DNA of 64,000 bases from Sycobia sp. Sy_11 (Eukaryota > Arthropoda > Insecta > Hymenoptera > Epichrysomallidae), in assembly GCA_018907035.1 (NCBI GenBank), contig JACCIC010000296.1:62001-126000 (forward strand). Direction: 5' to 3'. The notes under the pieces are model-generated. The model was not told the origin of the DNA, ran no database searches, and worked only from the letters and a program-made list of their open reading frames with translations. A program made the position numbers and the translations under genes. Within the stretch, counting starts at the first letter, position 1. Each line of letters starts with the position of its first letter. Positions 32,901 through 44,016 of the stretch are shown one piece after another.

Positions 32901-34427
32901 ATTGAATCATATACGTATATGAAATCGAAAAATAATTAATTTTTGTATTTATATCACAGAATAAAATGGTTCTCATATCAAAACAATATTTCTGTGTAAT
33001 TAAAAAACTTAATTTAAAAATTTTTTTAAAAATATAACATGTATATTTAGAAATTAATTATGCTTTACGTAGACACATACTATATACATGATTAGAGAAT
33101 ATTAAAAAAAATTATAGAAGAAATTCCTTATTGAAGAACTTATTCGCTTCAATTCAAAATTACAGGAGAACCCAGTTTTCAATATTACCCTTTTGTGTAC
33201 TATATTGTACAACTCAAGATTATTATATTGTGAAATTTTGAAACCAATGTCTTGATATAAGGAATTGAGTTCTTGAGAGAAGTTAATTAAGAAGCAATCA
33301 GTTTCTTGCAATCTAAAAATATTAGGTATAATTAGTAAATATTGATTAAACAATAATTAATAAAATTCTCTGCGTCCGAATATTAAATAAATATATTCTT
33401 ATATTTATATATAAGTGATATTTTATATTTATATTTGATCTTTTATATTATATTTAACATTTTCCATTATAAAGTGAAGAGTAGTAAATTTGTTTTTTAC
33501 AGTAATAAAAGGAAGGTTATTATTTTCTTAATTTATGAAACGAATATCTCATTGTAAGAAATTAAGATCTTGAATGTAGTTATTTATCCAATTAATCGTT
33601 GAACTAAAAAAATACTAGACAAATATTAGTAAATATTGATTAAAATGTAGTAAATAAATTTTTGTGACTATATATTAAATAAATATTTTTTAGATTGTGA
33701 AATAAGTTGCTTCAAATAAGAAAACCAGCATTTACAAAGTTCCTTCATCAAGGACTTGTTCGCTTGAATTCAAATGATATAAGATTGATATTTTACTATA
33801 TGAGCTAAAAAATAGGAAATTTATTTTAGGGTGATAAATAATCTCTATTTTTAAGAAAATAATTTTTGCGTGAAATTCAGCAATAAGAAAAAATATGAGG
33901 TAATCTAGGTAAGTAATTTCTTACTTTTTAGCTAATTTCGAGAAATCCATAACTCATTCGGTTTAGTTGAACGCATTTTATAAAATATCTAGGTTATATC
34001 GTTTTAATCCAAGCGAATAAGTTCTTGATGAAGGAATTTTTTAGATTCTTGTTTTCCTATTTTAAGCAACTTCATTCGCAATCTAAGAAAATATTTGTTT
34101 TAATTTTAATTTAAGAAATAATTCTTTATATACTACAAGGCACATAAATATTTACTTGATATTGGCAGATATTTTTTCAGTGCTATAGAGTAATACACAA
34201 AAGAATTATTTTTCAGCTTCATATACCTAAGAAAAATACATTTAAGAAAATATTATCTAGATATGGGAAATAAAATATTATAACCAAAACGATATATAAA
34301 TTGTTATAGTATAAGTATATATTATATATAAATGCATATACTATTCATTGGAATCCATAAATTAATTTCATAATGTATAACTATAAGAGATCTAAAATTG
34401 ATATATAAGATTTTTATAATTATCCAC

Positions 34428-34510
34428 AGCGTACTGCGATAGCGTAATTAATAAGGTGTTAGCTTGCGAATCCAAAGGTCTGCGGATAGAATCCCCGTTA
34501 GGTCGAAGTT
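34428..34510 (+). other. tRNA-derived module (pseudo-tRNA, SINE-like)
   Basis: TGCGATAGCGTAATTAATAAGG (A box, D arm), GTTAGCTTGCGAATCCAAAG (anticodon-arm-like) and GGATAGAATCCCCG (B box, normally GGTTCGAATCC). Too degenerate to be a working tRNA gene. Confidence 0.5.
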
Positions 34511-34623
34511 TTGAAATAAATATCATAAAAGTAAATTAACATATAAATTGTAAAAGAATTTAAGAAATTATTCGTTTAGTTTAAACTTTTGAGTTTTAAA
34601 TTCAAGAAAATAATGCTTTGAAT

Positions 34624-34962
34624 TGTAGACATAGAATTTTCAATTCCGGGGGAAATAGGCAATTAGGCGGGGAAAACCTCGAAGGACAAGAGGTGCATCG
34701 AAAGTACCGTTAGCCGTCCCGAACAGCCGAAACGGTAAGCTAGCGAATATATATAATAGGGCGATCGAAGAATTTCGGCATTCCTTCAGAAACTTAGATT
34801 ATTGCAGGTGTCGAAAGTTTTCCGATTCCGTTTGTATTGTATTGACTACTGTTTGTAGTACTTGTATTGAATTCATATAGTTTCATTGATAATAAATATC
34901 AGTAATACTCAGTTTTTTCCTTTCTTTAAAACCAACTGCCTACCCTGACAAACTCTCCTTCA
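34624..34962 (+). mobile_element. Solo LTR (339 bases) with 4-bp target duplication
   Basis: Starts TGTAGACATAG, ends CTCTCCTTCA, and is flanked by GAAT on both sides (34620-34623 and 34963-34966). It is GC-richer than its surroundings and contains a TATATATAA box near 34748 and an AATAAA-like signal near 34890. The inverted arm at about 32500-32530 reads straight through the site without it, giving an empty-site allele. A 4-bp duplication suits a Gypsy-type LTR. Confidence 0.8.
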
Positions 34963-35652
34963 GAATCAAGGAATTATGCACTACTTTTAAACATTTAACA
35001 TACTTGAATGTTCATGTTTTTGAAAATAAAAACGTATTTCAAGTAATTATTGTTTTAAAGATAGGAATCGAGTTCTTCATTTTAAATTAAATTTCTTGAG
35101 TGAAATATTGAAATTCTTAATCCAAGTATTTATTTACTTAATTGTGTAGACTTTAATCAAATAACTAAATTTTTTTATTCAAAATCTTCAGTTATTGGTT
35201 GAAGAAAATATATTCCTGAGATAAGAAAATATTAATTTAATTCCAATATTTGTGTTTAGAATATCCAATATCTGCTGTTTAGAAAATATAAGCTGTATTT
35301 TAGTAACTACTTACTTGGTTAAAGTTTATGCGATTACATGGTTAAATAAAATATTTACTTAGTACAGAACAATTGCATAAATTTGTTGAATTAAGTAATA
35401 TTTACTTTATATTAGAATTTTTGCAAAATATAATTTTAATGAATTATTTCGAAAAATCTATTTCTTAAACTAAGAAAATTTTTATTTAATTAATTCGATA
35501 ACATTGTTCTTTTGATAGTATAGTATTTTGATCATTTGCAATTCTACCTATTAGATATTCTGAAATCGATGCATTCCTTTTTTTTTTTAATATAATAATC
35601 TTCTGATTCAAAATTTCATTTTCTTAGATTAAGAACATAATTATTTATTTAT

Positions 35653-35705
35653 GTTTTTTTTTTTTTTATGTTATTAAACGTCGCTCTATATTTATTTATG
35701 TATTG
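35653..35705 (-). mobile_element. SINE tail fragment
   Basis: On the minus strand, ATAGAGCGACGTTTAATAAC followed by a run of A. Same tail as the full SINE at 44.02-44.17 kb; the tRNA head is missing. Confidence 0.6.
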
Positions 35706-35797
35706 CGTAACTCTGTTCTATATATACTGTGTAAAAACAATGAAATACTAATTTCTAGAAAATATTTGGTTGATTCTGTAAAGCTTTTTTTAGAGAA

Positions 35798-36063
35798 TCA
35801 AAAGTATTGTGTTCAGGTATATGATTACTAAATTTAAGAAACTCAGGTTTTCCATTTTAATTTTGATCCGCTTGTTTTAAAGAAACGTTGTCTTGAAAAT
35901 GAAAATGCTTATTTTCAGATTATGATTCGCTAAATTTAAGTAATTATAACATTATAATTAAATAAATATTTACTTGACTGGATTTTCTGGTTTTAAGAAA
36001 ATCTATTCTTTTGTTTTAAGAAAGTTATGTTTTAATTCTTAGAATTTTTTCCTGAATTTAAGT
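35798..36063 (+). repeat. Direct repeat, copy 1 (266 bases)
   Basis: Starts TCAAAAGTATTGTGTTCAGG; repeated at 36996-37261, about 90% identical by eye. Confidence 0.85.
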
Positions 36064-36352
36064 AATTCAAATTTCTCAGATGAAACAAATATTTTCTGAA
36101 AACAAGAAATATTATCTTTATTTTAATATTTCAATACTTTGGATCAAGTAACTCGGTAAATAGTACATCGATTTTCTTGAATCAAGAAATTATTTTTTTC
36201 AGTGCACAAAAAATTTTTATGTTTTGCTCGTATTTTCGTTTTCTGAATAATTCTTGAAATTTTTACGAATGACATGTACAATATTGAAGTCTTTTTAATT
36301 TAGTATAATTTAATGAGTTATTATATAATATATTATATAAGTTTATATATTA

Positions 36353-36356
<4 letters not shown>

Positions 36357-36398
<42 letters not shown>

Positions 36399-36801
36399 TT
36401 ATAATATATTATATAAATTATATAAGTTTAATGAGTTAAAATTGCATCTCTAAGCAAAATATTTACATCTATAAAATTAGAACATCTATATAAAAGCTGC
36501 ATTGTGATAAATAAGATATATTACAGATACTATACAAAAAGTATTTGCAATTCATCCGTATTCATTGACATTGCTCTTTCTATTACATTTATAGAAATGT
36601 TCTTATAGGCAAAAGCTATAATACGAATTTATAGACGATATAAGCCCATCAGTCTATAAGTGAATAGGCGGTAACTAAGCACTATATGCGTTACTATGTA
36701 TAGTACTCCCTAATTTTCAAAGCACGCTTTAGAAAATCGATCGCGGCTTATCAATATATGCATAAAGATAGCCGCACATTATTTATTCGCATCATAAAGA
36801 A

Positions 36802-36842
<41 letters not shown>
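36357..36842. repeat. Two (TA)n arrays with AT-rich DNA between
   Basis: TA runs at 36357-36396 and about 36810-36842. Nothing coding between them. Confidence 0.85.
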
Positions 36843-36845
<3 letters not shown>

Positions 36846-36877
36846 AAATCTATTAAAAATAATATAATAATATATTG

Positions 36878-36995
36878 TCTCCTTTCTTCTGCTCGCACTC
36901 CAGGCACATTCCAGTATCCGTCGCGTGTCTACAGGCTGATCCACCTGCCCCTTGGCCTGCTGGTGGTGCTGGTCGGACTCGTCTGCTACTCAAAC
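36878..36995. other. GC-rich 115-base block of unknown origin
   Basis: A sharp compositional island between a (TA)n tract and direct repeat copy 2. Both strands are open here (minus strand SSRRVRPAPPAGQGAGG, then CLECEQKK). Too short to classify; could be the end of another element. Confidence 0.4.
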
Positions 36996-37261
36996 TCAAA
37001 AGTATTGTGTTCAGGTATATGATTACTAAATTTAAGAAACCCAGGTTTTCCATTTGAATTTTGATCAGCTTGTTTTAAAGAAACGTTTTCTAGAAAATGG
37101 AAATGCTTATTTTCAGATTATGATGAGCTAAATTTAAGTAATTAGAACAGTATAATTAAATAAATATTTACTTATTGGATTTTCGTTCTTAAGAAATTCT
37201 ATTCTCTTGGTTTAAGGAAATCATATTTTAATTCTTAGAAATTTTTCCTGAATGTAAGTTA
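36996..37261 (+). repeat. Direct repeat, copy 2 (266 bases)
   Basis: Partner of 35798-36063. Directly continues into the right outer arm at 37262. Confidence 0.85.
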
Positions 37262-37587
37262 ATATTTCGAGCGCCTTCAAATTTTGAATACGTATTCTAT
37301 ACGGTCAGGATTAGATAATAGGGTATTTTTTACTGCAAATTTAACAAAAAAATAAAACAAAATGATTGCAACATAGCTAATTCCATGTATATCGGTAGAC
37401 TACCTGCTAGACTTCATACCACATGTGTGCAGATGGACAGGTAATAAACAGTGAGAGCAGGTGAGAGAAAGAAACAAAACAGTACAGAGGAAACTCGCGG
37501 ATACATGCAGGTACATGATATGGCAACACCCAACAACATCGAATAATCCATGTTAATTCCCTTGAATTGTTCTTTTCTTCCCTCCCC

Positions 37588-37661
<74 letters not shown>

Positions 37662-38680
37662 GCCTTCTCCATACAAGGTGTCAAATATGATTAATAAATA
37701 TTAGATCAACAAAAAAATATTTATTAATTTGTATATAAGCAGTCGACAAAAGTACAATTAAATTATGTCAAATATTATTATATAGAATTCTGATATGATA
37801 CTCCAAAAATATAAAAAGCAATCAAATAATTTTTGGTAAAGTTTACAGTCCATAATTAGCAACTTTTTCGAGATCTATCGCATTCGTAAACATACATCAT
37901 TTGCTGAGAATGGCCATGAATATTGTCTTAATGTTAAGTTAATTTTTTTAAAGCGTACATATATTTTGTTGCAACTTAATTATTTTAGTTCAATAGAGAA
38001 ACATTATAAAATTAACTCAAACATACATTGTTTTAGTTCCAAATAAAACGTATGTCATAGACATAAGTCTATACTGAAAAAAAATTTTATAGATTTAAAT
38101 AAAGGGTTGATTCTTATATCATTAATTAACCATTTATTCAAAATAAGTAATTTATACATTTAAAATACTGAATGTTTAGTTAAATACAGTAAATATTTTT
38201 TTGATATATGAGAACTGAGAATTTAAACAAAATATAAAATTCAACTGTAGTATCTTAACATATTAGACCGTCATTTTGGTAACCTTCAACGATGTAAACG
38301 TACACTATATATTACAATAAATACTAACTATATTTACATATTTTTCCATCATTTTTATTTTAATATATATATTTGTATTGTACGAAACGCAATGGTAGTG
38401 AATGTTCAACGCACACAATCTGTCTTTCAAGATTTAGGCATCCCGATCAGAATGTTAATTAGGGTTATTATTAGAACTAAATCCTAATAAATAGAGAGGG
38501 TTTAAATGGTTAATAAGTCAGTTACATGTACTCTTCAGCACTAAAAATCTTAATTTTAAAAATTACTTACACAACTAAAACATACTTTAAATTTATTTTA
38601 TACAAACGTATAGAATAAGGCAAATATGGTGTATTAGAAATTCTAATCATTTTTCTGTACCAAGAGTTCCCAAAAAAATA
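37262..38680 (+). repeat. Right outer arm of the inverted cluster
   Basis: Reverse complement of 27390-28985. Includes a long (CT)n tract at about 37586-37657, which creates a false Arg-Glu repeat frame on the minus strand. Confidence 0.75.
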
Positions 38681-39054
38681 TATTCAAACTAACGAAGGAT
38701 ATAGAATAATCAATGAGAATATTACGGTGAAGTGCATTGTTATTAAGAAAAAACGTTTAAAGAAAAATTTATATAGATTAAAAAATATGTATTTTGATGA
38801 GATTTTGAACTTTTAGTTAAATCATCTAATGGAATTTTTTTATTTTACGAGATACGTTAGAAAAACAATATTTTGACTGGGTTTTAATGTGATTTATTAT
38901 AAAATTGAAATTATCACCAAGTTTTACTACCATATATATAATCAGAATCCTAAAAAACGTATATATAAAAATTTTAATAAAAATCGCATTAGTCGACTAA
39001 TTAAAAAATTTGGTAGCTCTTTGCTATAAGAGATTTTCTCAGCTTTGATGTTTG

Positions 39055-39118
39055 CCAGTTTTTCTTAAAAAGTTGCCATAGGTTTCAAAACTTCGAGCTT
39101 CTTGCTAGCTGCTGCGAT
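39055..39118 (-). repeat. Right end motif of the inverted cluster
   Basis: GTTGCCATAGGTTTCAAAAC and GAGCTTCTTGCTAGCTGCTG, then GAT and a TA array at 39119-39142. Confidence 0.7.
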
Positions 39119-39149
39119 TATATATATATATATATATATATTATACACA

Positions 39150-39421
39150 AGTACATTAATTTCTAAACGCTCGATGTTATACACGAAACATCGTTCGTTA
39201 TCAAAGCTTCTTATTGCAGGAATATATTTCATTGATTGCTCTGTCGTGAGTAGTTGCGAGTTAAATGTAGCATCTGAAAGTTGGACAATAAGTTGCCAGT
39301 ACGTACATATGGCAATGTTGTAATGCATTTTTGTCATTTTTAATAACTTTTCTGATTACATAAATTAATATTCAAGGCGATGTATATTACTAATATAGTA
39401 ATGATAATTACAAATTATTCC

Positions 39422-39485
<64 letters not shown>
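39150..39485 (-). repeat. TA-bounded repeat unit, copy 1
   Basis: About 275 bases of unique sequence between two (TA)n arrays. It is the reverse complement of 59697-59965 at about 98% by eye. On the minus strand it contains an open stretch MTKMHYNIAICTYWQLIV, shared with the other copy; whether it is coding is doubtful. Right array 39427-39485. Confidence 0.8.
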
Positions 39486-39489
<4 letters not shown>

Positions 39490-39770
39490 CATATAGCAAT
39501 AAAATTTCTTTTTGGTCAGTATAAGCTACTCATCTTTTATTGCATTCCCTGCTGCCAGCCAATTGTCTCGACAAGCTTTCCCTCTGCCCGCGCCGAAGAC
39601 AGTTGTCTCCCCCCTCGATCGCACCATCGCACGAGCTGGAAAAACAAAATCTGGAATATCACACGAAACGGTCAGCACCTCGCTTTGGCCACTAGAGGCC
39701 CTCGTTTTCAGTCGAAAATTTTTACTACAGTCTGGCCCATAAGCGTCGTCGATCTCCCCTTATTATCTCT
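39486..39770. other. Spacer with a 50-base repeat and GC-richer DNA
   Basis: 39503-39552 is the inverse of 21729-21787. The rest (39553-39770) is GC-richer and lies at the truncated end of the mariner relic; nothing else recognised. Confidence 0.5.
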
Positions 39771-40462
39771 GCTTTTGGTCAATTGTGGACGCTTCTGGCC
39801 GATAGCCTACTTCAAGCGGTCCAGTTGTTCACAGTAGATTGTAGAATTCAACGTCTAGCCATATGGGAGCAGCTCATAGTGGATGATTCTCTTCCAATCC
39901 CACCAAACACACAGCAAAACCTTCCTGGCCGTCAATCCCGGCTTGACCACTGTTTGGGACGGTCCGCCGGCCTTGGGCCACGACCGTTTTCGCTTGATAT
40001 TGTCATATGTGATCTATTTGTCATCGCCAGTCACCATCCGCTTCAAAAATGAGTCGAGTTCGTTCCCTTTCAGCAGTACATCGCAGACGTTAATTCGGTC
40101 CAGAAGGTTTTTTTTCGTCAAATCATGCGGCACCCAAACATCAAGCTTTTTTTGTATCCAGCCTTCTGCAGATAGTTTAAAATGGTTTGGTGACTATCTC
40201 TCACCTCCTGGGCAATGTCACGAGATGCCACATGCCGGTGTAACTCGATAATTTCCATGATTTGATCGGCATTCGTCGTCACAAGTCTTCCGGCGGCTGG
40301 CTTATCCATGGTATCGTTTTCACCGGCTCTGAATCGTCGAAATCATTTCTCTGCGGTTCGAAGTGATAGCGTGCCATCCCCCAAAACACCATTAATCTCA
40401 CGAAAGGTTTCTCTAGCGGATTTGCCTTTGACGAAGGAAAACTTTAAAATAGTAAACTCCAT
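39771..40462 (-). pseudogene. mariner transposase relic, N-terminal two-thirds
   Basis: Starts at ATG 40460-40462 and reads MEFTILKFSFVKGKSARETF (first HTH), then a stop before FRRF, then DKPAAGRLVTTNADQIMEII and SRDIAQEV (second HTH). After a frameshift come LDVWVPHDLTKKNLLDRIN, RMVTGD with the first catalytic Asp, then KPGLTARKVLL and WWDWK. Stops replace Trp and Gln codons. It breaks off before the second and third catalytic Asp motifs, so the 3-prime end is deleted. Different subfamily from the element at 26.39-27.17 kb. Confidence 0.85.
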
Positions 40463-40619
40463 GCTTACTCGTTTATAACTTTTGAACGCAGTATCCAAAC
40501 TAATTATGGATAGCGTCGTTTTGTGCGTTATGTTAAAACCTTTCAAATGATGTATAGTATTGCCAGATACGAGCTCTGTAGCGCTTTGTACATAGCCGCG
40601 AAATTCATAAGACAAAAAG

Positions 40620-41129
40620 GCGGAAGGGAGATATTTGACAATCTAATATATATTTTTATAACATTGTTTTAATATCCTAAATTAAAAATTGTAGAACTTT
40701 TAGAAATAATTTTTAAATCATATATAAGCAAAAATCTGACTTTTTCACAAATTGAAAATAGTAATCATTTGATTGATTAAGTAGTACATATATGCTTTAA
40801 TGCTGTGTATAAATTTCTATTATATGTATTCCTGTAGACAAGGCTTTAAAAACAAAATTTTGTTATTATGTGTGGTTTGCTATTCATTCGGTTCGTAAAA
40901 GAAGTTATGTGACAATTTAAGTACTTCTCAAGATATATTTATTTTCTTTGCATATTCTTTCTGAAGATTTGATTAATCTATTCCAAATGAATTCTAATTT
41001 AAAGTAAATAATTAATGAAAAGTAAACAATTTTCATTATGATTATGTACGTTTACCTGAGAGTCTATATATTTAAGTTATTTAAAATTATATTATTTCAG
41101 AGTTAGAGTATATATATTTTAGTTCAATA
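40620..41129. other. AT-rich spacer
   Basis: No gene, tRNA or clear repeat found. Confidence 0.5.
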
Positions 41130-41330
41130 TTGTATTTGTTCACCTATATACTTTGTGGAAACGGGCCTGGCAAAATCACAACTACTTTTTTTAATAATAA
41201 TGACTTATCAGAAAAAATAGCACAAGAATGTTTACCTAAAAACATCGATGATTCAAGATATTTAACTCTTTTCGATGTGTCCAGGCGTGGACCAAATGAT
41301 GTGAAAATAGACTCAGATATTGGAAAATGA
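41130..41330 (+). CDS. Possible terminal exon or short ORF of unknown function
   Basis: The frame has balanced, non-repetitive amino acid use (NNNDLSEKIAQECLPKNIDD, then FDVSRRGPNDVKIDSDIGK) and ends at TGA 41328-41330, unlike the chance frames around it. A possible splice acceptor ATTTCAG lies at 41094-41100 and another weak one nearer. If real it would be a 3-prime terminal exon of a host gene lying to the left; no upstream exon was identified. I do not recognise the protein. Confidence 0.3.
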   Translation: MYLFTYILCGNGPGKITTTFFNNNDLSEKIAQECLPKNIDDSRYLTLFDVSRRGPNDVKIDSDIGK

Positions 41331-43370
41331 TCGCATTTCTGTATTAAGCTGCATTTCCGTTAAAACTATATATTAATTATTAATTTTTAGTGTTTTAGAT
41401 TTACTTGTGTAAACACGATGTTATATATAGGGATACATATAAAATGCACTTAGCCATTTGTTTTAACGATCCAATGTTTTAAGACATTATTGTATGTATT
41501 TTTGTCTTAATATATTACTGAATTTAGAAAAATTTTATATAAATATTTTATAAAATACACGACAAGATGTATTTAAAATTTTTACTATGCTACGACATAT
41601 CAAACTCGCGTAACTATTTTACATTTGTTAACATAAAATAGAAGTTTTATTTTATTAATTAATGCCGTAATTACTATTATTTTAACTAATAATAATACAT
41701 TGGTTCATTTTGAATCATTAAACAAAAAACATTTTTATATGTAAATCTTCTCGTAGAAAAGCAAAAACAAATGCTCGTATATAAGAACAATATTTATATA
41801 AAATATCTTTCGAGAATATTCCGAAATAGCTTAACAAAAAATACGTTATATAAGGAAGTTACAGCTGACAACATTAGGCCATTAAAACAGATGGCTAAGT
41901 TCATTTTATATATAGCTATACCCATAAATAATAACATGTATAGTTTATACAGAGATAATACAGAGCTTATTATATGGTAGTAGTCTATCAATATTTTGTA
42001 TTTTTTACCCTTTTTTAACTAATTTTCTTTCAATCTATTTTTCTGAAATCGGTTTTATTAAAAAAATTTTTTTAAATTATTTTAAGAATTTTTTTCTGGA
42101 TTTTTTAAATGTTTTTTTAAACTGCTTTGATTTTTATAAATTCCTTTTTTTCTCACAAATTGTTTTTTACCAAATTTTTTTTCTGCAATTTCTTTTTCAA
42201 TCGATGTTTGTATGCGGTTTTATTTTTTTTTTTAGAGTAAAATTGCACGGAAAATAAGTATTATATTTTGATATGATCTTTACATTTTTATTCAATTTGT
42301 TCTAAAAATTTTTTTGATATCAATTTCTCTAATATTTTTAATCAAGTGACTCCAAATATATACGTAATCTACCTATCTAGAATTATTATCAGTTTTTTAT
42401 ATAAATTTGATAAGTTTCTCGAAACAGCCCTGTATTCAATTACATATATTAAATAATATATATTTAATCTTATAAACGATTTATTATATAGTCTTTCAAA
42501 TTTTATACTATAATTTTCAGAATTGAATAAATTATTGCAATTACTCTATAATATACATAAGTAAATCAGAGAGTGTATTTTTAACAGTTGTTTCAATAGA
42601 TAATTTTATCATAGGTGAGGTTATCTCCAACAATCATTATAATATTATAAATAAACAAACAGAATAATATCGTGATTAGTTTATACAAAAAATGACTCGA
42701 TGCTTTAGATCAATCTTTCTGTTAAATCGGAAAGACACGAATTGTTTAATATATCAATAAGTAACAATACAGAGCAGATTAAAATAAATATAAATGAAAA
42801 GTATACTGTTTGAATGTAAAAGAAACTAGGAATAATGTACGTGATTTATAAATTATATTTAATATGTAGTGTCAGAGACATGGGTTGATCAACTATAATG
42901 ACATTAAAATCTAAGTCATAGACGTATTTTTTGAAAATATATTTAAGCTCGTGTCATAACTTATAATTATTTAAAATATTTATACATTTTTTATTGATAA
43001 TACATATTGTAGAAAATACAAAACTGCAAATTCTATTCTATTCTAAAACGTTGTAAAATCTTATTTATTTACAAATTTTGAATATCTTGTATTTATAATT
43101 TAGATAACGTGTAACATTTAACTTTTATTTTATTTTATTTTAGCACTTAATTGCAAGAATTTAATTTTCTATTTTTGATTTATATTATTATTTATTATTA
43201 TTAATATTTCAGACAATTTTTTTTTCTGTTTTTCTCTTTCTGATTTTTCTGATTTTCTCTTTCTATTCCTACAATATTATATAAGCACTAAATATTAAAA
43301 ATAAATTTTTTCAACTAATTATGGAATATCCATTTTAGCACAAAATCATAAGATTCAATTTGAAATTTCT
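41331..43370. other. AT-rich spacer, T-rich low complexity at 42.0-42.25 kb
   Basis: No supported gene. Many chance frames are present. The long T runs of 42.0-42.25 kb are low-complexity. Confidence 0.5.
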
Positions 43371-43578
43371 ACACTGGAAGAAAGGAAAGTCTTGATTTTA
43401 TGCAGAATGAAAAATTCGTCTGCATTATGAAGCTGGCATTGGACTTTAGGTCAGAATTGCTTTCTGATGCTCGTGCACATATTAGATATGTTTTGGCTTA
43501 GCTCCTGTATGATACAAATGAAAACAATAATGTCGCATTGGACATAATAGTACAGCTATATCTATATATATTGATTGT

Positions 43579-43601
43579 CTACGTCACAGCTCGTGACGTA
43601 G
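43579..43601. promoter_or_regulatory. CRE-like palindrome and cluster of TGACGT half-sites
   Basis: CTACGTCAC (43579-43587), 5-base spacer and GTGACGTAG (43593-43601) form a perfect inverted repeat. Further GCTGACGTAGC and GTGACGTCG lie at about 43622-43642. CREB/ATF-type factors bind TGACGT; function here is inference and no gene starts nearby. Confidence 0.35.
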
Positions 43602-43777
43602 GCAAATGCGCATACTAATTTATGCTGACGTAGCTGTGACGTCGCGTTGGTGCGTTTGTGTAGCAGACACGAAACTCTCCGTACAAGCAGAGATAGAAGT
43701 CGTTCCAAGACAGTGAATATCGTATTCTACAGGGTGAGCACGAAACTATAATATTGCTTCGTAGAATTACTATGCGA

Positions 43778-43796
43778 TAAATAAATAAATAAATAA

Positions 43797-43842
<46 letters not shown>
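43778..43842 (+). repeat. (AAAT)n followed by (TA)n
   Basis: AAATAAATAAAT then 42 bases of AT alternation. Confidence 0.9.
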
Positions 43843-43845
<3 letters not shown>

Positions 43846-44016
43846 TGTACACATATATGGTATATTTTCATATTTTAAACTAAATGCGGCGAATATTTAG
43901 TTAGGTGCCAACTTAAACTGCAACAAAAAAATACTCTGCGAAATAGCACCTTTTTGAAGACAACATTTACATAGCGCCTTTTTATACAGAAGGACCCATA
44001 TGTGTATAGATATTTC

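Larger units (their letters stand above)
34230..35250 (+). repeat. Right inner arm, carrying a solo LTR
   Basis: Inverse of 32190-32900. Arm homology resumes precisely on both sides of the solo LTR at 34624-34962. Confidence 0.75.
27173..39118. repeat. Large nested inverted-repeat cluster (about 12 kb, AT-rich)
   Basis: The left end (27173-27235) is the reverse complement of the right end (39055-39118): both contain AGCAGCTAGCAAG, GCTCGA, AAACCT and GGCAAC. Inside, 27390-28985 matches 37262-38680 inverted, 32190-32900 matches 34230-35250 inverted, and smaller inverted and direct pairs occur at 27236-27400, 30361-30540 and 31160-31345. No protein-coding gene is recognised in the whole 12 kb. 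It may be a very large non-autonomous foldback-type element or an amplified palindrome that later collected insertions; outer ends abut (TA)n or a mariner. Confidence 0.6.

Noticed and set aside
34428..34510. Functional tRNA gene
   Set aside because: B box is degenerate and arms do not close; found in both palindrome arms, so treated as a tRNA-derived module.
37407..37676. Minus-strand frame with long Arg-Glu repeat
   Set aside because: It is the translation of a (CT)n tract inside an inverted-repeat arm.
41771..41980. 69-codon plus-strand frame and its minus-strand partner
   Set aside because: Both strands open in AT-rich DNA, no motif, no splice context.
43615..43854. Frames with Ile-Tyr runs here and at 45.1, 47.7, 52.4, 59.9 kb
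   Set aside because: Translations of (TA)n arrays; no independent coding evidence.
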